Translations under genes and position numbers: made by a program
Part shown: positions 1 through 8,358 of the stretch, piece after piece
Layout: every line of letters starts with the position of its first letter
How positions within the stretch are numbered: position 1 is the first letter of the stretch
Notes under the pieces: generated by a model
What the model saw: only the letters and a program-made list of their open reading frames with translations
Databases searched by the model: none
What the model was told of the DNA's origin: nothing
Source: a virus
IMG/VR virus record: IMGVR_UViG_3300010935_000101
Coordinates: 32,761 to 96,760 of that record
Strand: one strand, 5' to 3'
Length of the DNA stretch: 64,000 nt

Positions 1-1
1 T

Positions 2-394
2 GGCGCAGGAATCACTCCTGGTACAGTAACATTTGCCAAAGCAGGCACTAAACAAATTGAAAGATGGACTGCATTTATTGGTAAAACATTTACGGGTATA
101 ACATCATTTCTTGTAACTCTTGATGCTGACGGAAAGAAAGCTTGGAGAAACCAAGAATTGAATATGGATGCATTGTTCACTGCAGCCAGACTATCTCAAC
201 CAGAGATTGATGGTGGCAAAACTGAACCAGTTGCTATTGACGCAGCAGTTGTAGCAGCAAAAGCTAACGCAACTATTGAGTATAAAAACAGAACTAACAA
301 AATCTGTATCCAGGAATTACAGCTTATCAAGGGTGCTGGAAAAGTACCTAAAATGGAAGATGCAACTAAAACTGTTGACGCAGGCATATTCTAG
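2..394 (+). CDS. Partial hypothetical protein (C-terminal part)
   Basis: The reading frame is open from the left edge of the window to a TAG at 392-394, so the start lies outside. About 130 residues are visible, with no transmembrane segment and a mixed beta/alpha look. It leads a tightly packed plus-strand unit, and the next gene starts at a GTG overlapping its stop. In N4 a single-stranded DNA-binding protein lies upstream of the late block, and the length would allow that here, but I see no diagnostic motif. Function is unknown. Confidence 0.75.
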   Translation, partial: GAGITPGTVTFAKAGTKQIERWTAFIGKTFTGITSFLVTLDADGKKAWRNQELNMDALFTAARLSQPEIDGGKTEPVAIDAAVVAAKANATIEYKNRTNKICIQELQLIKGAGKVPKMEDATKTVDAGIF

Positions 395-603
395 TGGTGC
401 AACCAGAGATCCTAAACAAGTACCAAGACATTCTTGAGGGAACTCTTGGTGCTATTGCAGCGCATTCTATATGCACTAGCAAGGCTTCTAGCAAAGTAAT
501 CAGAGACTGTTCTAAACAACTGGACAACATGTCAGTTGAACTTAGAAAGACTTTACTTGAGCTGGATAAAACTATAGTGGTCCAGCATGACCAAACAAAT
601 TAA
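394..603 (+). CDS. Small helical hypothetical protein
   Basis: This 69-residue product starts at GTG overlapping the previous stop (TAGTG) and is predicted to be mostly helical, with two cysteines. Its 3' end overlaps the next gene by 17 bases, which suggests translational coupling in a three-gene unit that ends at the terminator near 1018. I do not recognise the family. Confidence 0.6.
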   Translation: MVQPEILNKYQDILEGTLGAIAAHSICTSKASSKVIRDCSKQLDNMSVELRKTLLELDKTIVVQHDQTN

Positions 604-1012
604 ACACATAAGGAAAGCACAACAAATGGAATTAATTAAATCACAAATTCAATTATCTCTCACTAAAACTGAACTAAACCAGCTTATTATGGAAGCATTA
701 GCTGATCCAGAATCATCTGCAGCTATTAAGAAAGTTCTTAATCCACTTCTAGCAGGGCAATTCTCACAATTTCCTGACTTTACCAATATTATGATTGGTG
801 ATACAGATGAAGTTTCTGGAGCAACTTTGGTTACTCTTAAACAACCAGCAACACCAAGAACTGTAGCTACCAAAGTAGCTGAAGCAGTCGAGAAACCAGT
901 AATGGATCCAGACGAAATGAGGAATGTAGAAGAAGCACTAGTGCCAGAGACTAAACCTGACTATGATGTACCTATAACATCTGGTACAGCGTACATTGAT
1001 CCAATCTCTTAA
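587..1012 (+). CDS. Hypothetical protein
   Basis: A 141-residue protein starts at ATG inside the end of the previous gene. It has a basic helical N-terminus, a Pro/Ala/Glu-rich linker around residues 90-115 and an acidic C-terminal tail. It lacks cysteine and membrane segments. It is the last gene before a strong factor-independent terminator. I do not recognise the family. Confidence 0.65.
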   Translation: MTKQIKHIRKAQQMELIKSQIQLSLTKTELNQLIMEALADPESSAAIKKVLNPLLAGQFSQFPDFTNIMIGDTDEVSGATLVTLKQPATPRTVATKVAEAVEKPVMDPDEMRNVEEALVPETKPDYDVPITSGTAYIDPIS

Positions 1013-1017
1013 TCTGT

Positions 1018-1045
1018 GAACACTCTTTCGGGAGTGTTCCTTTTA
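1018..1045 (+). terminator. Factor-independent terminator
   Basis: An 8-bp stem (1018-1025 with 1032-1039), a TTTCGG loop and a following T tract lie just after the stop codon of the preceding gene. Confidence 0.85.
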
Positions 1046-1354
1046 ACTCAGCAATGAGCGTATTTATGAAAGTCAGATTCTATTGAATGACTACATAATG
1101 TAGTGGAAATTTACAATACGTTCTTTGGTGAGTTAATTACCACCAAGTCTAACTACAATTAAATAGACATAAAACTTTTAATGGGAAGCGCCAGTTATAT
1201 AACGCAGTCTATTACTCAAGGAACACTATCTTGGGTATTACGTGCCGGCATCGTGAAGGACTTTAACCGAATGTCACCCCAATTATTTTTAGTGTTTACT
1301 TCAACCTTGTTTTCATGTTCAAGGTTGTATTAAACACTTATTAAGGAACACCAA
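1046..1354 (+). ncRNA. Non-coding, hairpin-rich leader or small RNA region
   Basis: No open frame is supported here. Several successive inverted repeats are visible: CTACAT/ATGTAG near 1091, TTGGTG/CACCAA near 1126-1145, TAGAC/GTCTA enclosing 1163-1211, CTCAAG/CTTGGG near 1216-1235, and a two-part hairpin at 1291-1338 (AGTGTTTA/TAAACACT enclosing CAACCTTG/CAAGGTTG). It sits between a terminator and a small gene, so it could be a structured 5' leader, a free small RNA or promoter DNA. No known riboswitch class is matched. Confidence 0.4.
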
Positions 1355-1660
1355 ATGCAAGTTAATACTGTATCACGAATTGAGGTTATTTATCCCTGTG
1401 GCAGTTCGTTTACTGTGCGCTCATTATAACATCCTATGTACATGCCTATGATAAGTGATAAACATCCAATAGCATTTATCTGGCACGATTCATATCTCTG
1501 CCCAGCAACACCAAAGCTAGTCAAGTGGATTGACAATGAGTTCAAGCCAATTTTTGATTATGACCCGCTTATGTGGTTAGCAAGTGTAGGCACTTGTTCA
1601 CCAGAATTACGACCTTATTTAAAGGATTTTTATGGAACACCAAGAGTTAGTACCTGTTAA
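1355..1660 (+). pseudogene. Small-protein gene interrupted by an in-frame TAA; tandem paralogue of the next gene
   Basis: An ATG at 1355 with an AAGGA ribosome-binding site opens a 24-codon frame stopped by TAA at 1427-1429. The same frame then continues for 76 codons to 1660. Read across the stop, the product is about 100 residues, the length of the next gene. It aligns with it along the whole length (shared pattern HPxxFxWxDSxL, TPxLxKWIxxEF, FxxD). It is either a nonsense-inactivated duplicate, a readthrough gene, or two small genes, the second starting at ATG 1436. Confidence 0.55.
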
Positions 1661-1934
1661 TATTTTTCAATATATAATTCTTAGTTGGGACGACGGCTAC
1701 ACAGAAACTATAAGACCTCTACTATCATGCAGAGGAATTACACATAAACAGAAACGTCCTGTTGGATTCAAGTGGGTTGACTCTCATTTAGTTACAGTAA
1801 CACCAGAACTTATTAAGTGGATTAAAACAGAATTTTTATATATTTTTAGACACGACGCTTTCCTTTGGGAAGTAAGCAAACACACCGCACCAAAGGAACT
1901 TCAATGTCATTTAACTGGTCTAACCAACAACTAG
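1632..1934 (+). CDS. Hypothetical protein, intact member of a tandem pair
   Basis: A 100-residue protein has an AAAGGA ribosome-binding site before ATG 1632. It is a clear paralogue of the interrupted frame just upstream and overlaps it by 29 bases. Aromatic and Asp/Trp-rich segments (FKWVDS, LIKWIKTEF) suggest a compact globular fold. The helicase gene starts inside its 3' end at 1904. Function is unknown. Confidence 0.6.
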   Translation: MEHQELVPVNIFQYIILSWDDGYTETIRPLLSCRGITHKQKRPVGFKWVDSHLVTVTPELIKWIKTEFLYIFRHDAFLWEVSKHTAPKELQCHLTGLTNN

Positions 1935-3373
1935 AGATATTCACAGAAATTAATGAACCTACTAAGCCTGTACTTAAGGTTAAGGCAACTGCAGGTGCTG
2001 CTAAATCTAGCTCACTTGTGGAAGGTATTGCTCGTTACAAACACCATAACCCAACAGCAAAAGTACGCTACATTGTGTTTGGTAACTTGGCATCAAAAGA
2101 AGCCAGAGCTGAATTTGGAACAACTGCTATAGTATCAACTTTACACGCTTATGCTTACTCACAAGTAGTTAGGCAGTATGGACTTGGTGAGGTTAAACCA
2201 TTTATAACTTGGAAAGATATTCCTAAAACTGTTCGTAGACCATTTGGAAAAGATTTTGATCTAGCAAAATTAGTTGACGACTATTGTCAATCATCATTCC
2301 TCAGTATGGACTCTTATGTGGACTCTGTTGACGAGGACTCATTTCAATTTAATCTAATTCCAGCAGCAAAGCAAATACTTAACTTAATGGCAACTGGAAA
2401 AATGCCAGTAACCCATTCATTTTATCTCAAGCTTTACCATATATTAGTAATGCGTGGTAGCGAAACTCCTGATGCAGTTGATCGACTATTGATTGATGAA
2501 GCACAGGATATGTCAGCAATGGCATTGGATATAATTGAACGAATCCCAGCTAAACAACTAGTACTTGTTGGTGATCCTAACCAACGTATTTTTAGCTTTA
2601 TGAACCTAATTGATGGATTCACACGATTTCCTGATGCCCAAACTTTAGAGCTATCCCAGTCATTCCGAGTGGACCACAAGTACGCACCAGCTATTCAACA
2701 TTTTTTACATAAACATTTGGATTCAACAGCAATCTTCGAGGGCATGGTATACCCTGATGATGTGGTATCAAAAACCAAAGCTTATTTAACTCGTACTAAT
2801 GCATCACTTATTTCAAAGATGATTAAACTGAACAAATCCGCTACACCTTATCACTTGAGTCATAGCGCAAAAATTAAACAAATGTTTAAAATACCACTAG
2901 CAGTGATATACGCTAAACCAGGATTTATGCAAAGAGACCCTGATTTAAAAGCATTTCAAGAACTAGTCGATGAATGGGGTAAACAACCAATACATAAACA
3001 GGAAACTGGAATGTACAGTTACCTTATGAATCATACGAATGTAGACCCAGCAACTGTTGCTGCTATTAAACTTATGATGAACTTTTCTAAAGAGGATATC
3101 ATTGAAGCTTATGAACAAGCAGAAGCCCACAAAAATGTTGCCTGTAACTTGCAATTAATGACCGCACACACCAGTAAGGGTGTTACTAGGGACATAATTG
3201 AGCTTGACCCAGATATGGACAAAGCCCTAAGTGAGGCACTATCCCCGAAGTTCAAAGGTTCTGAGGATGATCGCAGATCTGAACTATGTCTTTATTTTGT
3301 GAGTTGTACAAGGCATAGGCATCAATTAACTGGTGCAGGACACTTAGAAAAAATTATGAAGGAATTATTATGA
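1904..3373 (+). CDS. UvrD/Rep-like superfamily 1 DNA helicase
   Basis: The 489-residue protein carries the SF1A motif series in order: a Walker A variant (ATAGAAKSSS) near residue 30, Walker B LLIDEAQD, motif III LVGDPNQRIF, a motif IV-like LTRTNAS, motif V TAHTSKGV and motif VI SCTRHRH. It would unwind DNA 3' to 5' using ATP in replication or recombination. I chose ATG 1904, preceded by AAAGGA, over an upstream in-frame ATG at 1865 that overlaps the previous gene further. It overlaps the ligase gene by four bases, so the two are probably coupled. Confidence 0.9.
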   Translation: MSFNWSNQQLEIFTEINEPTKPVLKVKATAGAAKSSSLVEGIARYKHHNPTAKVRYIVFGNLASKEARAEFGTTAIVSTLHAYAYSQVVRQYGLGEVKPFITWKDIPKTVRRPFGKDFDLAKLVDDYCQSSFLSMDSYVDSVDEDSFQFNLIPAAKQILNLMATGKMPVTHSFYLKLYHILVMRGSETPDAVDRLLIDEAQDMSAMALDIIERIPAKQLVLVGDPNQRIFSFMNLIDGFTRFPDAQTLELSQSFRVDHKYAPAIQHFLHKHLDSTAIFEGMVYPDDVVSKTKAYLTRTNASLISKMIKLNKSATPYHLSHSAKIKQMFKIPLAVIYAKPGFMQRDPDLKAFQELVDEWGKQPIHKQETGMYSYLMNHTNVDPATVAAIKLMMNFSKEDIIEAYEQAEAHKNVACNLQLMTAHTSKGVTRDIIELDPDMDKALSEALSPKFKGSEDDRRSELCLYFVSCTRHRHQLTGAGHLEKIMKELL

Positions 3374-4497
3374 CATTACCACTATTATACAAGAAAGCCA
3401 AGACTGGCAAAATTACTCAGTGTTTAATTTACACTGAAGGAGCAACTGTAATTACAGAAACTGGGTATATAGATGGAGTGCAAACTAAGCACACTTATGA
3501 TGCATTACCAAAGAACCCTGGACGCAGCAATGCCACTACAGCTGAACAACAAGCAATTGTTGAAGCCCAAGCAAAGCATGTGAAGAACCTCAAGTCTAAG
3601 TATGTAACTGATCCATCTGGAGAAACTACTCAGCGTTTACCACGCAAAGTAGGAACTTACCAGGACTTATTTGTATCCGACAAGACTATGGAGAAGTTGA
3701 ACACAACTTTCTATGTGGAAAACAAGTACAACGGAGTCAATGGGACTTATCGCGGAACTAGTCTGGAACTAACTTCTCGTGGAGGTGAACAATTCCCATT
3801 AATTGAACACCAAACATACAGCATTATTGATGTAATGGAACACTTTGGATTACCTTCAATTAATGTAGAGCAGTACATTCATGGCATGCATCTGCAGGAC
3901 ATTCAATCAGCAGTTACCAAGACTAACTCTGATTCATCTAAACTTGTTGCAGTTATCTTTGCATTCCCAGACACCCCAGGTGACTATGAATCGCACATCG
4001 AACTGAAACATCAAGTCAAGGACTACTGTGTTTTACAAGGATACCATCATATAGATGTTAGCCTGCCAGTCAAAGTCGAGGCATTACCAGATGGTTATAG
4101 GGATTTTGCTAGGGTGGATAAACTTCATGCCAATGCAATATTACTAGGGTATGAAGGTATCATTGTTGCTAATGGAAGTGATGTATATGAGTACAATGAA
4201 CGCTCATCAAACATTTGGAAGTACAAGATTGCAATGGACGCAGAATTCCTAATTGTTGGGTACGAACTTGACAAGAAAGGTAATCCAAAGCTTATTTGCT
4301 CCTCCAATGGAGGAAACTTTACAGTACGACCAACCGGGGACCAAGCATCTCGCGATGTAATGAAGCTGGAACTAGACTCACTTATTGGGCAGTGGTACAA
4401 ATGCCAATTTGAATGCTACAGTAAGTTAGGAAAACCCACAAAGCCCGTAGGAATCGGTGTGCGTAAGTGTGATTTTAATGGCAAACCATTAATTTAA
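3370..4497 (+). CDS. ATP-dependent DNA ligase
   Basis: This 375-residue protein matches compact phage ATP-dependent ligases that seal nicks during replication. The adenylation motif is KYNGVNG with the putative catalytic Lys near residue 119, where most relatives have KxDG. Motif III-like and IV elements (EGIIV) and motif V (IWKYK) follow, then a C-terminal OB-fold-like region. It overlaps the helicase stop (ATGA). The Asp-to-Asn change in motif I is tolerated in some phage ligases, so I expect activity. Confidence 0.88.
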   Translation: MTLPLLYKKAKTGKITQCLIYTEGATVITETGYIDGVQTKHTYDALPKNPGRSNATTAEQQAIVEAQAKHVKNLKSKYVTDPSGETTQRLPRKVGTYQDLFVSDKTMEKLNTTFYVENKYNGVNGTYRGTSLELTSRGGEQFPLIEHQTYSIIDVMEHFGLPSINVEQYIHGMHLQDIQSAVTKTNSDSSKLVAVIFAFPDTPGDYESHIELKHQVKDYCVLQGYHHIDVSLPVKVEALPDGYRDFARVDKLHANAILLGYEGIIVANGSDVYEYNERSSNIWKYKIAMDAEFLIVGYELDKKGNPKLICSSNGGNFTVRPTGDQASRDVMKLELDSLIGQWYKCQFECYSKLGKPTKPVGIGVRKCDFNGKPLI

Positions 4498-4507
4498 GGA
4501 ACTAATT

Positions 4508-4975
4508 ATGACAACTGAACAGATTAGCTCAATTATTACACAATTTGACATGGGGCAAAAATACTTTGTATGGCAAATGTCTGAATGCAATTCTGATATG
4601 GATGAGGGAGACAGGCTTAACCAATTCTATGAGAATCAACTTTTACCTCATCACATCATCTTTGAGGATGACGAAAAGGTATTAGCACTAATGGAGCACA
4701 CTGGAGACAACTGGGATGATTGTGAATCTGAAATTGACACCAAATACAATGTATACACAGATTCTGAAGCAGATGAATCAGTAGATAACCGACTCGAGGA
4801 ATACTTGGATGACAACTTATTGTATGATATGGATAGTGCAATTGCACAATACTTTGACAGGGACTCTTGGAAATCGGATAACGCTAATGACAGAGGATTT
4901 TGGCTTAGTATTTCCGATAGTGAAGAATATGAAGAAATAATTAATAAAACAACTTATTATATCTATAAGATTTAA
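4508..4975 (+). CDS. Acidic hypothetical protein
   Basis: The 155-residue product is very rich in Asp and Glu and has no cluster of basic residues or membrane helix. An AAGGA site precedes ATG 4508, ten bases after the ligase stop. Strong acidity in a small phage protein can indicate DNA mimicry or inhibition of a host DNA-binding protein, but that is speculation here. It is the last gene before a terminator. Confidence 0.7.
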   Translation: MTTEQISSIITQFDMGQKYFVWQMSECNSDMDEGDRLNQFYENQLLPHHIIFEDDEKVLALMEHTGDNWDDCESEIDTKYNVYTDSEADESVDNRLEEYLDDNLLYDMDSAIAQYFDRDSWKSDNANDRGFWLSISDSEEYEEIINKTTYYIYKI

Positions 4976-5012
4976 TTAGGTATAATTTCAATCTTCCACC
5001 AAACAAGTGGCT

Positions 5013-5036
5013 AAACTGAATCATTTAGTTTGTTTT
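5013..5036 (+). terminator. Weak terminator hairpin after the ligase unit
   Basis: AAACT at 5013-5017 pairs with AGTTT at 5027-5031 and is followed by GTTTT. It separates the acidic-protein gene from the homing-type gene's own promoter. Confidence 0.5.
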
Positions 5037-5056
5037 AAATAATAGTTTGCTATAAT
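5029..5056 (+). promoter_or_regulatory. Extended -10 sigma70-type promoter for the homing-type gene
   Basis: TGCTATAAT (extended -10; TATAAT at 5051-5056) lies 16 bases after a weak -35 (TTTGTT, 5029-5034). The predicted start, near 5061-5064, coincides with the first base of the structured leader, which supports the assignment. Confidence 0.6.
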
Positions 5057-5060
5057 GTTT

Positions 5061-5138
5061 TTAGTACTTTAATCAAGCAGGTCTTCGTCCAGTTGCACCT
5101 GTTTAATTAAGGTACTAAAAGTACAGAAGCAACTGGAC
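5061..5138 (+). ncRNA. Structured, pseudoknot-capable leader RNA
   Basis: The 22-base arm 5061-5082 pairs with 5097-5118, with one mismatch and two G-U pairs. Its loop (5083-5096) contains GTCCAGTTGC, which is the exact reverse complement of GCAACTGGAC at 5129-5138. The pairs can coexist as an H-type pseudoknot or compete as alternative folds. It lies directly downstream of a promoter and upstream of a homing-type gene, where T-even phage relatives use leader hairpins to restrict translation. Confidence 0.6.
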
Positions 5139-5181
5139 ATTCTTCTCAACTTCCTTAAATTTATTAGTCTGAAAGTGTAGT

Positions 5182-5883
5182 ATGCCAAAGAAAGTAACTA
5201 ATATAGATTTTGTTAAAAGGGCTATAAAAGTCCATAATAACACTTATTGTTATGAACAAGTGAATTATGTACATTCCCATAAAAAAGTTATAATTGTATG
5301 CCCAGGACATGGAGAATTTTTACAAAGTCCTAACAATCACTTAAAAGGTAGAGGATGTCCTATTTGTGCAGAAAGTAAAGTACCTCAAAAATCTACCAAA
5401 GAAGAATTTACTAAAAAGGCTTCTTTAGTGCATTCCAATAAGTATTCTTATGATAAAGTGAGTTATGACGGAAACAAAACTAAAGTGATAATTACATGCC
5501 CAACTTGTGGAGATTTTAAACAAAGGCCCGATCATCATTTAATTGGTAAAGGGTGCCCAAGTTGTGCTAAGTATGGATTTAATCCAAGTAAACCCGCAGT
5601 ACTCTATTATTTATCAATAAATAATGGACAAGCTTATAAGATAGGAATTACAAATAATACAGTAAAAAGAAGATTTGATAATGAGTCAGCTGATATTAGG
5701 ATAATAAAACAATGGAAGTACCTTTTAGGAAAGCATGCTTATGAAAAAGAGCAAGAACTTTTGAAAAAGTACAGTGAGTTTAGGTATAGTGGGGACCCTC
5801 TACTAGAAAATGGCAATACAGAGTTATTTAATGAAGATGTGTTGCATTTAAATATTTTTATAAAGGATATAAATTATGACTAG
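5182..5883 (+). CDS. GIY-YIG-like homing-type endonuclease with zinc-finger repeats
   Basis: The 233-residue protein has two N-terminal repeats of about 55-65 residues, each with a CPxHGxFxQ/CPTCGxFxQ segment, an HL(K/I)G motif and a CPxC zinc-binding pair. These resemble the DUF723-type DNA-binding units of phage homing enzymes. The C-terminus has YYLSI, YKIGIT, an Arg in RRF, EKEQ and a late NGNTELF, an order compatible with a GIY-YIG or T5orf172-like nuclease. It has its own promoter and structured leader, and overlaps the HU-like gene by eight bases. A paralogue lies at 50089-50991. Confidence 0.75.
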   Translation: MPKKVTNIDFVKRAIKVHNNTYCYEQVNYVHSHKKVIIVCPGHGEFLQSPNNHLKGRGCPICAESKVPQKSTKEEFTKKASLVHSNKYSYDKVSYDGNKTKVIITCPTCGDFKQRPDHHLIGKGCPSCAKYGFNPSKPAVLYYLSINNGQAYKIGITNNTVKRRFDNESADIRIIKQWKYLLGKHAYEKEQELLKKYSEFRYSGDPLLENGNTELFNEDVLHLNIFIKDINYD

Positions 5884-6133
5884 AAAAGAGTTTATCAAGG
5901 CATTAGCCGAAAAGCAGGAAATAAGTCCAGCCAAAGCTGAGTATGTACTAGATGATATAAAAAGCATCTTAAAAACTGAGCTACTAGCAGGTAACAAAGT
6001 TGTGTTAGGATCTGATTTCGGTACTTTTAAACCAACAAACAGATCTGGTGTAGTCCCAACTACTGGAGCCAAATATAACAGCAAATCTGTCAAATTCGCA
6101 GTCAGTAAACCATTTAAGTGTGAGCTGAAGTAA
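5876..6133 (+). CDS. HU/IHF-family DNA-binding protein
   Basis: The 85-residue product has the HU fold signature: two N-terminal helices, a GSDFGTF turn before the beta arm, an arm region with the Pro-x-Thr-Gly element (VPTTGAKY) and a closing KPFKCELK strand. It would bend and compact phage DNA or assist replication. Its TAA overlaps the RNR start (TAATG), and its own start lies inside the homing-type gene. Confidence 0.85.
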   Translation: MTRKEFIKALAEKQEISPAKAEYVLDDIKSILKTELLAGNKVVLGSDFGTFKPTNRSGVVPTTGAKYNSKSVKFAVSKPFKCELK

Positions 6134-8358
6134 TGTCTAAGACAGCGCAATTAATGGCAGACGCCAAGTTTTACGAATCATACGCAAGGTATGATGATGT
6201 AGAGCATCGATATGAAACTTGGAACGAAGCAGTTGCTCGTGTTATGGATATGCACAGAGCTAAATACTCTGACAAACTATCTAATAGCATAATCATAACA
6301 CCATTTGAAGAGATAACCAAAAGTCTCGATTTGAACTCACTCGTAGATTTTGCACAGCAAGCTTACACAGACAAACTAACACTCGGAGCCCAAAGAGCTC
6401 TACAATTTGGGGGTAAGCAGTTACTGGCAAAAAATGCAAAAATGTACAATTGTACAGCATCTTACTGTGATCGTTCAGATTTCTTCAAAGAAGCTTTCTG
6501 GCTAATGCTATGTGGATGCGGAATTGGATTCTCTGTTCAGCACAGACATCTTGCAGGACTACCAGATATTAAACCCCGTACTAAACAAGCTAAAGCTTTC
6601 GTAGTTGACGATTCCATCGAAGGATGGGCAGATGCTATTGGAGCATTAATGTCATCGTTCTTTGATGAAAGCTCTGAATTTGCAGGACGTAAGCTATACT
6701 TTGATACCACAAACATTCGTAAGAAAGGCTCGGAAATTTCAGGAGGTTTTAAAGCACCTGGACCTGAACCCCTTGACAAAGCACTCAAACTGATTGAGAA
6801 ACTTATCAAGGACGAACTAGCTAGTGGAGCTACTAGATTACGTTCAATTGTAGCATACGATATTTGTATGCATATTGCAGATGCAGTAATTTCTGGAGGT
6901 GTCCGTAGAGCAGCAACTATTTGTCTATTCTCACACGATGACTACGACATGATAACAGCCAAAACTGGTTCATGGTTTGTTGACAACCCACAACGTGGAC
7001 GCAGTAACAACAGTGCTGTACTACTTCGTGATTCAACACAGTTTGAAGAGTTTCAAGCAATCATGCAATCTGTACAACATTCTGGTGAACCAGGATTCGT
7101 ATGGACCGATGATTTAGATATTCTGTTCAATCCTTGTGTGGAAGTTGGTATGTACGCATACACAGCTGACGGACGTTCTGGATGGCAGATGTGTAATTTA
7201 ACTGAATTAGCAGGAGCACGCTCCAATGATTTAGCAACTTTCTTAGCACAGTGTAAAGCCGGAGCAATACTTGGAACACTACAAGCTGGATATACAGATT
7301 TTAGCTATTTAGCACCAGCAACTAAAGAAATTGTGGACCGTGAAGCGCTTATTGGTGTTGGTATAACTGGATGGATGAACAATCCTGATGTGCTATTTAA
7401 TAAAGCTAACCAAAAACTTGGAGCAGAGACTGTTAAGTACTGGAACAAAGTTGTAGCTGAACTAATTGGTATTAACCAAGCAGCAAGAACTTGCGTTGTG
7501 AAGCCAAGCGGAAACGCTAGCGTCCTATTACAGTGTGCTTCTGGCATCCATGGAGAACACGCACCACGATACATCCGTCACGTTCAAATGAACAAAGAAG
7601 CAGAGGTCGGTAAGCTATTTTTAGAAACCAACCCAAGCATGGTGGAGGATTCTGTATGGACTGATTTGGACTATGTGATTGGATTCCCAATTGAACCTAA
7701 AGAGGGCAGTATCTACAAAGCAGACTTACTTGGGGTCAAACAACTTGAGTATGTGAAGAACGCACAGGACAATTGGATTGAACACGGTACTAACAAGCAC
7801 TTGTGTGTCAAGCCATTCTTGAAGCACAATGTATCTAACACCATAACAGTCGACGACTGGGACGAAGTTACTAAGTATATTTTTGAAAATCGCAATTCAC
7901 TTTGTGGAATTTCACTACTATCCGCAGCTGGCGACAAAGCCTACCCACAAGCACCATTCACTGAAGTTCTCACACATAAACAGATAGTAAACTTGTACGG
8001 GGAAAAAGCATTATTCACCTCTGCACTTATCGAAGCTGGATTAACAGCATTTAATAACGATTTGTGGACGGCAATTTCGACTGCACTTGGAGAAGGTGAG
8101 CAACTTACGGATGGTAGCAAAGACTTACATAAGAGGGACTTTGTTCGCAGATTTCACAAGTTTGCAACTAGTTTTAACTCTAATGAGCAATGTGCAAACT
8201 GTCTCAAGGATGTCTACAATCTTCACAAATGGTGGAAAATCACATCATCTGCTAAAGATATTAACTGGACAACAGACCTAGGAAAGAAGGAATTTGTTGA
8301 TGTTGATACACTTGGGAGTCAAGGCTGCAGTGGTGGCGCCTGTGAGATAACATTTTGA
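6133..8358 (+). CDS. Adenosylcobalamin-dependent class II ribonucleotide reductase
   Basis: The 741-residue enzyme reduces ribonucleotides to deoxyribonucleotides using a B12-generated thiyl radical and works under any oxygen level. It matches the monomeric (Lactobacillus RTPR-like) group. The active-site cysteines fit at C107 (NCTAS), the NPCVE loop with radical Cys C335 and neighbouring Glu, and C354 (MCNLTEL). The C-terminal redox pair is C732/C737 (GCSGGACEITF). Motifs GGVRRAA and PSGNASV are also seen. It supplies dNTPs together with ThyX, dNMP kinase and the MazG-like enzyme downstream. The host must make or import B12. Confidence 0.95.
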   Translation: MSKTAQLMADAKFYESYARYDDVEHRYETWNEAVARVMDMHRAKYSDKLSNSIIITPFEEITKSLDLNSLVDFAQQAYTDKLTLGAQRALQFGGKQLLAKNAKMYNCTASYCDRSDFFKEAFWLMLCGCGIGFSVQHRHLAGLPDIKPRTKQAKAFVVDDSIEGWADAIGALMSSFFDESSEFAGRKLYFDTTNIRKKGSEISGGFKAPGPEPLDKALKLIEKLIKDELASGATRLRSIVAYDICMHIADAVISGGVRRAATICLFSHDDYDMITAKTGSWFVDNPQRGRSNNSAVLLRDSTQFEEFQAIMQSVQHSGEPGFVWTDDLDILFNPCVEVGMYAYTADGRSGWQMCNLTELAGARSNDLATFLAQCKAGAILGTLQAGYTDFSYLAPATKEIVDREALIGVGITGWMNNPDVLFNKANQKLGAETVKYWNKVVAELIGINQAARTCVVKPSGNASVLLQCASGIHGEHAPRYIRHVQMNKEAEVGKLFLETNPSMVEDSVWTDLDYVIGFPIEPKEGSIYKADLLGVKQLEYVKNAQDNWIEHGTNKHLCVKPFLKHNVSNTITVDDWDEVTKYIFENRNSLCGISLLSAAGDKAYPQAPFTEVLTHKQIVNLYGEKALFTSALIEAGLTAFNNDLWTAISTALGEGEQLTDGSKDLHKRDFVRRFHKFATSFNSNEQCANCLKDVYNLHKWWKITSSAKDINWTTDLGKKEFVDVDTLGSQGCSGGACEITF

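Noticed and set aside
1150-1290. Cobalamin riboswitch upstream of the B12-RNR region
   Set aside because: A GGGAAGCGCC stretch is reminiscent, but no B12 box or the conserved core follows, and the RNR gene lies almost 5 kb downstream behind other promoters and terminators.
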